From the NCBI GenBank assembly GCA_903927685.1, contig CAIYOB010001542.1, forward strand, positions 1 through 25,991: a DNA stretch of 25,991 bases. The letters run 5' to 3'. The translations under genes were made by a program, and so were the position numbers. Each line of letters begins with the position of its first letter. Positions within the stretch are counted from its first letter, which is position 1. The DNA is from an uncultured Planctomycetaceae bacterium (GTDB lineage Bacteria > Planctomycetota > Planctomycetia > Pirellulales > Pirellulaceae). Under the pieces are notes generated by a model. It was not told the DNA's origin, made no database searches, and worked only from the letters and a program-made list of their open reading frames with translations. Positions 7,494-15,633 of this stretch are shown piece after piece.

Positions 7494-8951
7494 ATGCCGT
7501 TCGGACCCATTCCCGCCGCGTTGTCGGCAATCGCCTGGTCACTCCTGATCTGGACGCCCGGCCCCGCCCGGGCGGCGGACGTCACGGTTTATCCAGCACC
7601 GCAGGACGAGGTGCTGTCCACGGATTACGCCGTCCAAGTCGATGGGCACGACTCGCCGGTTTACGTGGCGCGAGTCGCGCCCGCCGATCCGGCTCGGCGC
7701 TGGCGCGGCATGGACGACAAGAAGAACTCGGCCGACTATTTCGAGACGGCGTCTTTCACCTACTTCGATTTCACGGGAACCGTTCGCATTCAGATCACCT
7801 GCCCCCAGACGATCCGCTCGGTCAAGGTCCTGCCCGTCTCGTTCGGCATCCAGCCGGACATCCAGGACAAGACCATTTCGTTCGACCTGGACCGCCCCCG
7901 GCAGCTGACCGTCGAGGTCAATGACACATGGGTCGGGGCTCTGCATCTGTTCGGAAATCCGCCGGAAGTCGCCCCGCCCCGGCCGGACGATCCCAACGTG
8001 ATCTACTTTGGCCCCGGCATCCACGAGGTCAGCAGCCTGACCGTGCCCAGCGGAAAAACGGTGTACGTCGCGGGCGGCGCGATCGTGCGGGGCGTGATCC
8101 CGCCGGACGAACCATTCCGCATCAGCGGCTATAGCGGGTTGAAGACCTACGCACCGATGTTCACGCTGAAAGGCGAGCAGATCGTCTTCCGCGGCCGCGG
8201 GATCGTCGACGGCAGCCAGTGTACGACGCACGCGCGGAACATGCTGGTGGTCCGCGGCCAGGACATTCAGATCGAGGGCGTCATCCTGCGGGACTCGAGC
8301 ACCTGGACCATCCCCATCCGCCAATCCGACCGCGTCTCGGTCCAGAACGCCAAACTGCTGGGCTACCGAGCCAACTCGGACGGCATCGACATCTGCAACA
8401 GCCGCGACGTGACGGTCGACGGCTGTTTCATCCGCACGCTGGATGACCTGATCGTCGTCAAGTCCGACCGGGGCCAAGGCGAAGTCCGCAACATCGTGGC
8501 TCGGAATTGCGTCCTCTGGAACGAAGTCGCGCATGCGTTGAGCGTCGGCGCGGAACTCCGCGAAAACGTGGACCACGTGCTGTTCCGCGATTGTGACGTG
8601 ATCCACGACATGGGCCGCGAATGGACGCTCCGCGTGTACCACTGCGATTCGGCCCGGATCAGCAACATCCGCTTCGAGAACATCCGCATCGAGGAGACCC
8701 GGCGGCTGATCTCGCTGTGGATCGGCAAGGCGGTGTGGACTCGCGACGAGGCCCGCGGACACATCGACAACGTGACGTTTCAGGACATCCGCGCAATGGG
8801 CAAGGAGCCGCGGATCGAATTCACCGGGTTCAGCGAGACGAACCTCGTCGAGCAGGTCACGCTGGCCGACGTGACCGTCAACGGCCAGCCGCTGAAACCG
8901 GAGCAGATCAAGGCGAATGCGTTTGTCCGCGGGGTGAAGGTGACGCCGTAG
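7494..8951 (+). CDS. Secreted GH28-like (clan GH-N) right-handed beta-helix hydrolase
   Basis: A 485-residue secreted protein. Start ATG 7494 is chosen because AAGGAAA at 7480-7486 precedes it at good distance and a clean signal peptide follows (MPFGPIPAALSAIAWSLLIW, ending ARA/AD); the frame continues upstream but with non-coding composition. Residues ~30-165 look like an N-terminal beta-sandwich as in GH49/GH28 relatives. DPNVIYFGPGIHEV then leads into the beta-helix with repeated turns (VYVAGGAIVRG, FRGRGIVDG, IQIEGVILRDS). Candidate catalytic acids match GH28 positions: NSDGID (Asp296, Asp299) and LDD (Asp317, Asp318). The later GHG and RIK motifs of classical polygalacturonases are not present in canonical form (HALSVGAE, TLRVY stand nearby). 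It probably hydrolyses a glycosidic bond in a pectin-like or other acidic polysaccharide, but specificity is open. The Uma2 gene follows after 123 bases. Confidence 0.8.
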   Translation: MPFGPIPAALSAIAWSLLIWTPGPARAADVTVYPAPQDEVLSTDYAVQVDGHDSPVYVARVAPADPARRWRGMDDKKNSADYFETASFTYFDFTGTVRIQITCPQTIRSVKVLPVSFGIQPDIQDKTISFDLDRPRQLTVEVNDTWVGALHLFGNPPEVAPPRPDDPNVIYFGPGIHEVSSLTVPSGKTVYVAGGAIVRGVIPPDEPFRISGYSGLKTYAPMFTLKGEQIVFRGRGIVDGSQCTTHARNMLVVRGQDIQIEGVILRDSSTWTIPIRQSDRVSVQNAKLLGYRANSDGIDICNSRDVTVDGCFIRTLDDLIVVKSDRGQGEVRNIVARNCVLWNEVAHALSVGAELRENVDHVLFRDCDVIHDMGREWTLRVYHCDSARISNIRFENIRIEETRRLISLWIGKAVWTRDEARGHIDNVTFQDIRAMGKEPRIEFTGFSETNLVEQVTLADVTVNGQPLKPEQIKANAFVRGVKVTP

Positions 8952-9074
8952 CGAAGCCGCCACGGCGCCGCGTTGCGGTGACTGGAGTGATGAATCCCAC
9001 CGTCCCACGCCATGTCCCGGGTCAGCTTTCGCACCTGAGGCATGGGGGCTATAATCCGCGGAGGAGGTTTCGCT

Positions 9075-9662
9075 ATGTCGACAGCCACGAAGACGCTGCT
9101 TTCTCCCGAGGAGTACCTGGCTCGGGAACGTCGGGCCGCGTATCGCAGCGAGTTCTATCGGGGTGAGATGTTCGCCATGGCCGGCGCCACGTGGGAGCAC
9201 ACCCTGATCAAGGACAACCTGGCGGCCGAGGCCAGGAACCGGTTGAAAGGCGGACCGTGTCAGGTCGTGACCAGCGACCTGCGGGTCAGAGTCGACGCCA
9301 CGGGGCTGTACACCTATCCCGACCTGGTCGTCGTTTGCGAGCCGCCGCAGTTCGAGGACGACGTTCACGACACGCTGCTCAATCCGCGAGTCATCGTCGA
9401 AGTGCTTTCGGACTCGACCGAGAAGTATGATCGAGGAGCCAAGTTCGGGCATTATCGGCAATTGCCGTCGGTGCTCGAGTATGTGCTGGTGGCGCAAGAC
9501 CGCCCGCTGGTCGAGCGATACGTTCGCCAAGCGGACGATGCGTGGCTGCTGACGGCCTTCAGCGACTTGACGGAGACCTTCGAGTTTGGCTCCGTCGCGG
9601 TGTCGATCCCTCTGGAGGAGATCTATCGCGGCGTGCGGTTTCCCGAGCCACCAGATCGCTAA
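9075..9662 (+). CDS. Uma2-family (DUF820) putative restriction-endonuclease-fold protein
   Basis: 195 residues. ATG 9075 is fixed by a strong GAGGAGG Shine-Dalgarno at 9061-9067; an earlier ATG at 9042 lies before that site. The protein opens with LSPEEYLARERRAAYRSEFYRGEMFAMAGA and continues HTLIKDNLAAEARNRL, the usual Uma2 N-terminus. The PD-(D/E)xK core is visible: YPDLVVV (Asp83) and VIVEVLSDST (Glu109), followed by EKYDRGAKFGHYRQLPSVLEYVLV (Lys117 or Lys123). Uma2 proteins are widespread in cyanobacteria and planctomycetes as multi-copy solitary genes; nuclease activity is presumed from the fold and no biological role is established. It has no partner toxin, methylase or transposase here and lies between two glycoside-hydrolase-like genes. 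Confidence 0.93.
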   Translation: MSTATKTLLSPEEYLARERRAAYRSEFYRGEMFAMAGATWEHTLIKDNLAAEARNRLKGGPCQVVTSDLRVRVDATGLYTYPDLVVVCEPPQFEDDVHDTLLNPRVIVEVLSDSTEKYDRGAKFGHYRQLPSVLEYVLVAQDRPLVERYVRQADDAWLLTAFSDLTETFEFGSVAVSIPLEEIYRGVRFPEPPDR

Positions 9663-9675
9663 ACCGGGCCGAGCG

Positions 9676-9716
9676 CGGCGAGCCCCCAGTCGGACAGCGT
9701 CACCCTGCGCTCGCCG
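9676..9716. terminator. Inverted repeat after the Uma2 gene
   Basis: CGGCGAGC (9676-9683) and GCTCGCCG (9709-9716) are perfect 8-bp complements separated by 25 bases, starting 14 bases after the Uma2 stop. The position suits a transcription terminator, but there is no T-run and the loop is long. Confidence 0.25.
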
Positions 9717-9783
9717 TGGGGCGTGTCGGCGGATCGTGTGCATGCTGCGAGTCGATGAAGTGGGACGAACAAAAGGACGAGCG

Positions 9784-12780
9784 ATGAAAAACCTGGTTCA
9801 CGAAAGTCGATTCTCCAACATCCTGCGCTGGAACAAGGCGTTCGTCCTTGCCGCACTGCTGGCCGCGGCGCCGGTTGCGGCCGCGGAACCGCCGTCCGTG
9901 GCCGAGGACGTCTACCGGGGCGAGATGGTCTGCTTCCCAGGTCCCTGGGCGTTCAGCATTCCCAGGGCCGGCATCATCCTGGTCAGCGACGCGGAACTCG
10001 AGACGCTGGCTGCGGACCCGGAGCAGCCGATCGACTTGAGCCTGGTGCCCGGCCAGAAGCACGTGGCCAGTCTGCGGCAGGTCTGCGAGTCGGCGCAAAA
10101 CCAGGGCGCCCGAACGCTGATCGTCGCCTTCGACCATTTCTTCCAACAGTACCGGCCGGGCCAGGATCAGGTGCGCCGCCTGATGCCCGACATGGACGCC
10201 TATATCGAGAAGATCGCCCGGATCAGCAAGTTCGCCGAGTCGTACGGGCTGGGCCTGGAACTGAGTCTGCTCACGCCGCTGGAGATCGGGCGGGCGTACC
10301 GCGAGGCCACGGGGGAAGCGGGGGTCTGGATGCAGTATCGCAAAGGCTTGCGGGATCCCGACGGCGGGGCGTACAGCGTGCAGCTGTGGCGGCAGTCCCG
10401 CTGGACCAATAACAAGGGCCCGTTCGACCTGGAAGACGCGGGCGTGCGGGTCTTCGCGTTCCGCGAGCGGCCGCTGCACGGAACGCCGTATTGCGTCGTG
10501 CCGGAGGAGTCGATTACCGAGATCACGGACACGGCCAAGGTCGAGGTGCTGGAGGGGATCCGCGCCGAGGGCTTTCCCGCCACGCGAATCCGCGTGTACG
10601 GCGCGGGCCGGATCGAAACGGCCGGCCTGAACCGCGTGCTGGTCGTGCAAATGTACCGCACACCGGAGATGGACTATTTCTCCGGTCAGGCACTGCCGTA
10701 CTTGAAAGGCCTGGTCGACCGTTACGCGGCCGCCGGCGTGAAACTGAACGGCCTGTACTCCGACGAGCCGCACTTGATGGGCGACTGGAGCTACGACCGC
10801 CACCACGAGCACGGCCAGTTTGCGATGCGGTATGTGAGCCCGAAGTTCGCCGAGCAGTTTGCCCGGCGATTCGGAGCGAAATACGCCGACTTGGCCAAGT
10901 ACCTGGTGTACTTCGCCTACGGACAGGAGGACTTTGCGATCGATCTGAGCGCGACTCGAGGCGTGATGCACGTCTTCGGTTCGTCGCCGCAGGAGATCCG
11001 GCAGACCGCCCTGTTTCGCGCCCATTACTACCGGCTTTTGCAGGACGGGCTGACCGACTTGCTGGTCCAGGCCAAGCAGCATGCCGAGCAGCGGATGGGG
11101 CGGCGGCTGGAAGCCCGGGCCCATGCGACGTGGGCCGAGAGCCCCACGTGCGATCACTGGCAGTCGTTTGCGGGCGTCAACTCGAACCGCCAGCGATATG
11201 AATACACGTCGGACTACCTCTGGTCGAACACGATCCAGCAGCATGCCGTGGCGTGCTCGGACTATTTCCGCTGGGGCGACTTTCTGACCGGCAACGGCAA
11301 CGACCATGCCGAGGGCGGGTTCCTGGACCGCAACTACACGGGGCTGGCCCTGGCCTGTTCGACCGGCATCTTGAACGAAGTGCCTTATTCGTACGGCGCG
11401 CACTGGGGCATGCCCGGTCCGATCGCGTACCGCCGCGAGATGGTCGCCGCCGCGTTCGGCGTCGTGGGGTCGCACTTCGCCCACGTCCAGGACATGCAAC
11501 ATCGGGACGTGGACGTGCTGACGCTGTACCCGTTTGATCTGACCGCCGTGGAAGAGAAATACGGCAGTTGGATGACCCAATACGCGTACACGAACTACGT
11601 GACCCAGGGCAAGCTGTTGGAACGGGGGCGGGTGGTCAACGGGGCGATCGAGCTGGCTGGCCGGCGGTTCACGACGCTGGCCGCCGTCTTCGAACCCTTC
11701 CCGTCGAAAACGCTGCTGGCCATGCTGCGGGAACTGGTCGAACAGGGCGGCCGGGTCGTCTGGTCGGGACCTCCGCCGGTGCTGACCGAGGACGGAGGCG
11801 ACGCGCTTGGTCCCTGGTCGGAACTGTTTGGAGTGCAGTACGAACCCGGCCGCAACGAGGGCCTGCCGGCGCCCGGGGGCCGCGTCGTGTTCTCCGGCGT
11901 CCTGAAGGAGGTCGCTCCGCAGACCATTCTGACCCACGAACTGGTCGATCGCATCTATCCTGTGTCGGTTCAAGGCGAGACACAGCCTGTCGCGACCGTC
12001 CGGGACCGCCTGGTCGGCACGCATCGCGTCTGGCCCCAGGGCGGCAGCGCCACGTTCCTGGGGTTCCGCCCGCAGGACAACCAGTCGTGCAGCCTGGGCT
12101 ACGACACACGCACCTGGTTCGACGTACTGCTGGCGCTGGGCGCGTATCCTCCCAGCGGCAAGTTCCCCGGCGTCAACGACAACACTGAGTTCCTGTCGCG
12201 GACCGGCGAGTTTGTGGCTTGCCGGTTCCCCAACGGCGCGGTGACGGTCGCGCGGCACCTGCGGCTGCTGGAAGAGGACTGGCCCGGCGGCTTTGGGCGC
12301 GACGCGGCTGCGGACGCCGCATACGTGGCCGAGCATCCGATGCCCTCCGACAAATTGGAGCTGAAGGAGTTCCAGGTCAACGGCCATGCGGTGACTTACG
12401 AGGGCACCGGAGCGGTCGCGTTCCGCGTGGACTCGGAGGGCAGGCTGATCGCGTTTGCGGGCGCGAACTGCCGCGAAATCACCGTGGACGGGCGCACGAC
12501 GACGTTCAGCGACAAGCCGCTGGCGCTGATCGCCTTTGCGCCCGTCAACGAGTCCCGGCGAGTCCCCGGCGGGGCGGTCGCGACCGTCTGCGTCCAAGGC
12601 GACGGCGACGTGCGGATCCCCGCCCACGGCTGGCCGGCTCAAGTCAAGCTGTTCGGGCAAGGCCCCCAACCGGGCTCCAAGGGCGCCGCGGTGGTCAGCC
12701 ATCGCGCGGACCCGTTCGAAGTGGTGCACCTCACGCCCGCCGACTCCGGCAGACAGATCTGGGTCGTGCCGGCGGAGTAG
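9784..12780 (+). CDS. Large secreted glycoside-hydrolase-like protein, family unassigned
   Basis: 998 residues. ATG 9784 is preceded by AAAGGA (9772-9777) and gives a signal peptide (MKNLVHESRFSNILRWNKAFVLAALL..., cleavage after PVAAA). The frame is open upstream to 9586 but that part is non-coding in composition. I do not recognise a named family. The N-terminal ~560 residues look like a (beta/alpha)8 barrel: TLIVAFDHFFQQY, LGLELSLLTPLEIG, LPYLKGLVDRYAAAGVKLNGLYSDEPHLMGDW, where Asp327-Glu328-Pro329 at a strand end is a plausible acid/base site as in clan GH-A and GH106-type enzymes. Residues ~615-700 (FTTLAAVFEPFPSKTLLAMLRELVEQGGRVVWSG) resemble the class I glutaminase-like/beta-galactosidase-trimerisation domain. 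The last ~200 residues look all-beta (LIAFAGANCREITVDG). The order barrel, GATase-like, beta domain suggests a polysaccharide-degrading enzyme. No transporter or regulator is adjacent. Confidence 0.7.
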   Translation: MKNLVHESRFSNILRWNKAFVLAALLAAAPVAAAEPPSVAEDVYRGEMVCFPGPWAFSIPRAGIILVSDAELETLAADPEQPIDLSLVPGQKHVASLRQVCESAQNQGARTLIVAFDHFFQQYRPGQDQVRRLMPDMDAYIEKIARISKFAESYGLGLELSLLTPLEIGRAYREATGEAGVWMQYRKGLRDPDGGAYSVQLWRQSRWTNNKGPFDLEDAGVRVFAFRERPLHGTPYCVVPEESITEITDTAKVEVLEGIRAEGFPATRIRVYGAGRIETAGLNRVLVVQMYRTPEMDYFSGQALPYLKGLVDRYAAAGVKLNGLYSDEPHLMGDWSYDRHHEHGQFAMRYVSPKFAEQFARRFGAKYADLAKYLVYFAYGQEDFAIDLSATRGVMHVFGSSPQEIRQTALFRAHYYRLLQDGLTDLLVQAKQHAEQRMGRRLEARAHATWAESPTCDHWQSFAGVNSNRQRYEYTSDYLWSNTIQQHAVACSDYFRWGDFLTGNGNDHAEGGFLDRNYTGLALACSTGILNEVPYSYGAHWGMPGPIAYRREMVAAAFGVVGSHFAHVQDMQHRDVDVLTLYPFDLTAVEEKYGSWMTQYAYTNYVTQGKLLERGRVVNGAIELAGRRFTTLAAVFEPFPSKTLLAMLRELVEQGGRVVWSGPPPVLTEDGGDALGPWSELFGVQYEPGRNEGLPAPGGRVVFSGVLKEVAPQTILTHELVDRIYPVSVQGETQPVATVRDRLVGTHRVWPQGGSATFLGFRPQDNQSCSLGYDTRTWFDVLLALGAYPPSGKFPGVNDNTEFLSRTGEFVACRFPNGAVTVARHLRLLEEDWPGGFGRDAAADAAYVAEHPMPSDKLELKEFQVNGHAVTYEGTGAVAFRVDSEGRLIAFAGANCREITVDGRTTTFSDKPLALIAFAPVNESRRVPGGAVATVCVQGDGDVRIPAHGWPAQVKLFGQGPQPGSKGAAVVSHRADPFEVVHLTPADSGRQIWVVPAE

Positions 12781-12983
12781 CCTCCCTGGGGCAACGCCGC
12801 CCGCACCCCTCCGCGTCCACGGCCCAGCCGGCGACTCAGGCAGCCCCTCGGCGTCCGACGAGCCGCGGGGACGCGACTCGCCGGCGAGAACGACGAAGAA
12901 GGCGAAGCAGTCTGGCTGCGGCCACAGGCCGGCGTTCCGATTTATCGACTCCGCTCATGACATGGCAACAGTTCGGACGCCTG

Positions 12984-13001
12984 CGGACGCCTCGGCGTCC
13001 G
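12984..13001. terminator. Perfect GC-rich palindrome between convergent genes
   Basis: CGGACGCC (12984-12991), a 2-base centre, and GGCGTCCG (12994-13001) form an 18-base palindrome ending 11 bases from the stop of the LOG-family gene on the minus strand, in the convergent gap with the 998-residue protein gene. A further direct copy GCGGACGCC overlaps just upstream. It could terminate transcription from either side, but no U-tract follows on either strand. Confidence 0.35.
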
Positions 13002-13012
13002 GGCGACGGGCG

Positions 13013-13594
13013 TTATGTCTCCTCCGGCTGAATCCATTTCGGCAGCGGCAGGGCCTGCCAGTCCTGCATGCGCTGCCACAGTTGCCCGACGTCGGTCGCC
13101 TCCAAGACCAACTGCCGATGCTCCGGCCGGAGCAACCGCGTGGCCACCGCATGATCGAGGAACCGCAGGAAGTGGTCGTAGTAGCCGGAGACGTTCAGGA
13201 TGCCCAGCGGCTTGGCGTGCAGGCCCAATTGTCCCCAGGTCAGCACTTCACTGAATTCCTCGACGGTTCCGTACCCGCCGGGTAGGGCGATGAAGCTGTC
13301 TGCCAGATCCGCCATCAGGGCTTTGCGTTCGTGCATCGAACCGACGATCCGCAAGTCGGTGATTCCGTGGTGGGCCAGTTCCTTGTCCACGAGCATCTTG
13401 GGGATCACGCCGATCACGCGTCCGCCGCCGTCCAATACGGCATCGGCGAGCACCCCCATCAGGCCGATGTTCCCGCCGCCATAGACCAGGGTGATATCCC
13501 GCTCGGCCAGGAACCGCCCCAGCGCCCGGGCCGCTTGGCTGAACGCCGGGTCGCTGCCGGCGCTCGCACCGCAGAAGACACAACTACTGTTCAT
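13013..13594 (-). CDS. LOG-family nucleotide 5'-monophosphate phosphoribohydrolase (TIGR00730)
   Basis: A 193-residue Rossmann-fold protein of the 'Lonely Guy' family, which cleaves the N-glycosidic bond of nucleoside 5'-monophosphates (cytokinin ribotides in plants, AMP-like substrates in bacteria). Features seen: N-terminal SSCVFCGASAGSDP, LVYGGGNIGLMG (residues 37-47), SMHERK with Arg90, and the signature PGGYGTVEE (residues 105-113) with the catalytic Glu. Length is typical. I place the start at ATG 13594, which has AAGGG 8 bases upstream; a GTG at 13603 overlaps the preceding stop (GTGA) and would add three residues. It lies 5 bases after the dehydrogenase stop, so the two genes form an operon. 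In bacteria the physiological role is probably nucleotide salvage or housekeeping rather than hormone synthesis. Confidence 0.94.
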   Translation of the reverse strand: MNSSCVFCGASAGSDPAFSQAARALGRFLAERDITLVYGGGNIGLMGVLADAVLDGGGRVIGVIPKMLVDKELAHHGITDLRIVGSMHERKALMADLADSFIALPGGYGTVEEFSEVLTWGQLGLHAKPLGILNVSGYYDHFLRFLDHAVATRLLRPEHRQLVLEATDVGQLWQRMQDWQALPLPKWIQPEET

Positions 13595-13599
13595 GAAGA

Positions 13600-14592
13600 T
13601 CACCCTTGCCGATGCATGATCCAGGCGTGCTCGGGACTGGGGAAGCCAAGTTCCTTATCGACCAGGTTCAACAACCCCTGCCCCGCCCGGTAACGGCGCA
13701 AATTCTCGCAGAAAAAGTCGGTGACGTCGCTTTCTCGGCGCGCCGCCTGGGCACCGACGTGCGGGGTGATGATGACGTTCGGCAACTCCCACAGGCGGCT
13801 GGTCGCCGGCAACGGCTCGACCTCGGTCACATCCACGCCCGCCCCGGCCAGGCCGCCGGACGGCTCCAACGCCGCGACCAGGTCCGCCTCGACCACCACC
13901 GGCCCGCGAGCGACGTTGATCAGGACCGCCCCCGGCTTCATCCGCGCCAATTGCTCAGCCCCGATCAGGCCCCGCGTCCACCGGTTCAGCGGTACGCACA
14001 GGATGACAATATCGGATCGAGTCAGCAGGTCGTCCAGGCGGTCGGCGGGCCACAACTCGGCGACGTGCGTCGGCTTGTGCACGGGGAACACATCGGTAGC
14101 CAGGATCCGGGTCCGGAACGGAGCCAGGATTTCCGCCAGTCGCCGCCCGTTGCCGCCGAACCCGACAATCCCGACCGTGGCATGATGCAGATCGCGAGTC
14201 GGCCGCCGAATGAACTCGCGTTTCAGCGCGGCGCGGAAGAATACCGGCAGGCCGCGGAGCAGCCCCAACAGCAAGGCCAGCGTCTGTTCCGCCACCTGGT
14301 CCGCAAACAGCCCCGAAGCGCTGGTCACCGTGATGCCCGACTGGATTACCGCCGGCGTCAAGCAGTGGTCCAGGCCCGCGGCCGAGGACTGGATCCAGCG
14401 CAGGCGGCCCCGCGCGACGACCTCGCCCCACGGCACCGGCCGCTCTTTGGCGTGGCCGCAGAAAATGTCCGCGTCGAGGATCTCCTCGGGGATCCGCTGC
14501 TGGCCGGCATCCACCACTTCGGCGTCCGGGGCCGCCGCCGCAATCTGCTGCAAATGGTGAGGCTTGACGGGATATCCGATGACGATCCGCAT
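13600..14592 (-). CDS. D-isomer-specific 2-hydroxyacid dehydrogenase
   Basis: 330 residues from ATG 14592; the frame is open to 14631 but MRIVIGYPVKPHH is the expected family start and the extra residues look non-coding. It reduces 2-oxo acids or oxidises D-2-hydroxy acids with NAD(P). The flavodoxin-like substrate domain contains RWIQSSAAGLDH, and the cofactor domain has GFGGNG (residues 144-149) followed by an acidic residue (ATDVF, Asp167) suggesting NAD preference. The catalytic triad is in place: Arg229 in NVARGPVV, Glu257 in GVDVTEVEPL, His278 in ITPHVGAQ. The substrate cannot be deduced (glyoxylate/hydroxypyruvate, phosphoglycerate-like and others are possible). It is first in an operon with the LOG-family gene; 141 bases separate it from the upstream folate gene. 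Confidence 0.93.
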   Translation of the reverse strand: MRIVIGYPVKPHHLQQIAAAAPDAEVVDAGQQRIPEEILDADIFCGHAKERPVPWGEVVARGRLRWIQSSAAGLDHCLTPAVIQSGITVTSASGLFADQVAEQTLALLLGLLRGLPVFFRAALKREFIRRPTRDLHHATVGIVGFGGNGRRLAEILAPFRTRILATDVFPVHKPTHVAELWPADRLDDLLTRSDIVILCVPLNRWTRGLIGAEQLARMKPGAVLINVARGPVVVEADLVAALEPSGGLAGAGVDVTEVEPLPATSRLWELPNVIITPHVGAQAARRESDVTDFFCENLRRYRAGQGLLNLVDKELGFPSPEHAWIMHRQG

Positions 14593-14733
14593 CCTACCGC
14601 TTTCTATGCTTCTAGAGGCTCGTTGAATCACCAGTCAGTCACAGATTACACGAAATATCCGAAAACCGGCCGGCGGGCAAGGCGCGCGGGCCAACGGACA
14701 CGCGCGGCCCTCCCGGGCACCGGGCACTGCGCA

Positions 14734-15615
14734 CTACGTATTGTTCGAACGGTGGAAGTGCACGTGTTGCCAGCGGCCGTTCTGGCGGTGCCAGACGCGC
14801 GTCTCTTCGCACTTGGCGGTCTGCGCCGCGCCCGCCCCGTCGACGTGCTGGGTCAGACGCACATAGGTGACGACCGCCGCGTCGTTGCCCAGCAGCCGGA
14901 CTTGCGGCGCACAGATCGTGTTGTTGCTGGGCGTCCTCGCTCCGCCCAGGTCGAAATAGTACTTGTGAAAGGCCAAGCCCTCGACCAATTCGCCACGGGC
15001 CTCGGGCTCGAAAGCGGTCAAACTCGGATCGCACATCGTTTGGTACGTCGCCCAGTCGCGGGCGGCGATGCTCGCCAACAGACGCTCGGTCAGACTCAAC
15101 AGTTCGCGCTTCACATCTTCGGACATGGTTTTCACTCGCTCGTAAACTAGGAAACTGAAAGGGTAATCGTTGTGGGCATCCGCGTCATGATCGACGCGCT
15201 CGACCTGTCGCCACTGATCCGTCGGCAACTCGGGAAAGTAGGTGTCGCCCGTGGTCCGGGTGTGGACCAGCGTCAGGTAGATGCGTTCGATCCGTGGCAA
15301 GACCTGCCGATAGATTTCGCCGCCGCCGATGAAGAACACCTCGCTGTCGCCGGCACCCCATTCGGCGGCCGCTTCGAGCGACCGCGCGACGCGGACCCCA
15401 GCCGGGGCGTAATCGGGTTGCCGGGTAACGACGACCGACTTGCGCCCCGGCAGCGGCCGGCCGATCGATTCGTAGGTCTTCCGCCCCATGACAATCGTCT
15501 GGCCCATCGTCAACTGCTTGAAACGCTGTAAATCGGCGCGCAGATGCCACGGCAGGCGGCCGTCCCGGCCGATGACGCGGTTCTCTGATATGGCGACGAT
15601 CAGGGAGTGTGGCAT
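14734..15615 (-). CDS. folA: Dihydrofolate reductase fused to a CaMKII-association (hub) domain
   Basis: One 293-residue frame encodes two domains. Residues 1-161 are a complete DHFR, which reduces dihydrofolate to tetrahydrofolate with NADPH: ENRVIGRDGRLPWHLRADL with Asp28 at the catalytic acid position, GRKTYESIGRPLPGRKS (NADPH binding), EVFFIGGGEIYRQVLP, and the usual last strand PFSFLVYER. Residues 164-290 begin at Met164 and match the CaMKII association domain (NTF2/SnoaL-like fold) very closely: CDPSLTAFEPEARGELVEG, FHKYYF, YVRLTQ (Arg253), EETRVWHRQNGRW (Arg273), VHFH. The linker is only two residues (KT) with no stop. Hub domains form large rings, so DHFR might be displayed on an oligomer; that is inference. 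The gene starts 18 bases after thyA, fitting a thymidylate-cycle operon. Separate translation of the hub from ATG 15126 is possible but lacks a good Shine-Dalgarno. TAG stop at 14734-14736. Confidence 0.92.
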   Translation of the reverse strand: MPHSLIVAISENRVIGRDGRLPWHLRADLQRFKQLTMGQTIVMGRKTYESIGRPLPGRKSVVVTRQPDYAPAGVRVARSLEAAAEWGAGDSEVFFIGGGEIYRQVLPRIERIYLTLVHTRTTGDTYFPELPTDQWRQVERVDHDADAHNDYPFSFLVYERVKTMSEDVKRELLSLTERLLASIAARDWATYQTMCDPSLTAFEPEARGELVEGLAFHKYYFDLGGARTPSNNTICAPQVRLLGNDAAVVTYVRLTQHVDGAGAAQTAKCEETRVWHRQNGRWQHVHFHRSNNT

Positions 15616-15633
15616 GGGGGGCGTTATGGAGGG

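Noticed and set aside
6860..7585. 241-codon minus-strand frame ending at the UGA before selD, as a separate gene
   Set aside because: Only its last 18 codons (from ATG 6916) are meaningful and belong to SelD; the rest translates the inverted repeat and spacer.
9075..9662. Uma2 gene as evidence of a restriction or toxin-antitoxin system
   Set aside because: No methylase, antitoxin or other defence gene adjoins it; Uma2 genes are usually solitary.
7539..9743. 734-codon open frame on the minus strand
   Set aside because: Antisense to the GH28-like and Uma2 genes, both of which have good ribosome sites and family motifs; the frame has no recognisable features.
9700..12729. 1009-codon open frame on the minus strand
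   Set aside because: It is antisense to the 998-residue secreted protein; its Arg/His/Gln/Val-rich composition is typical of the complementary strand of high-GC genes and no domain is visible.
14593..14733. GC-rich complementary segments (GGGCC / GGCCC) as a terminator of the thyA-DHFR operon
   Set aside because: Only short pairings with a long loop and no U-tract; too weak to list.
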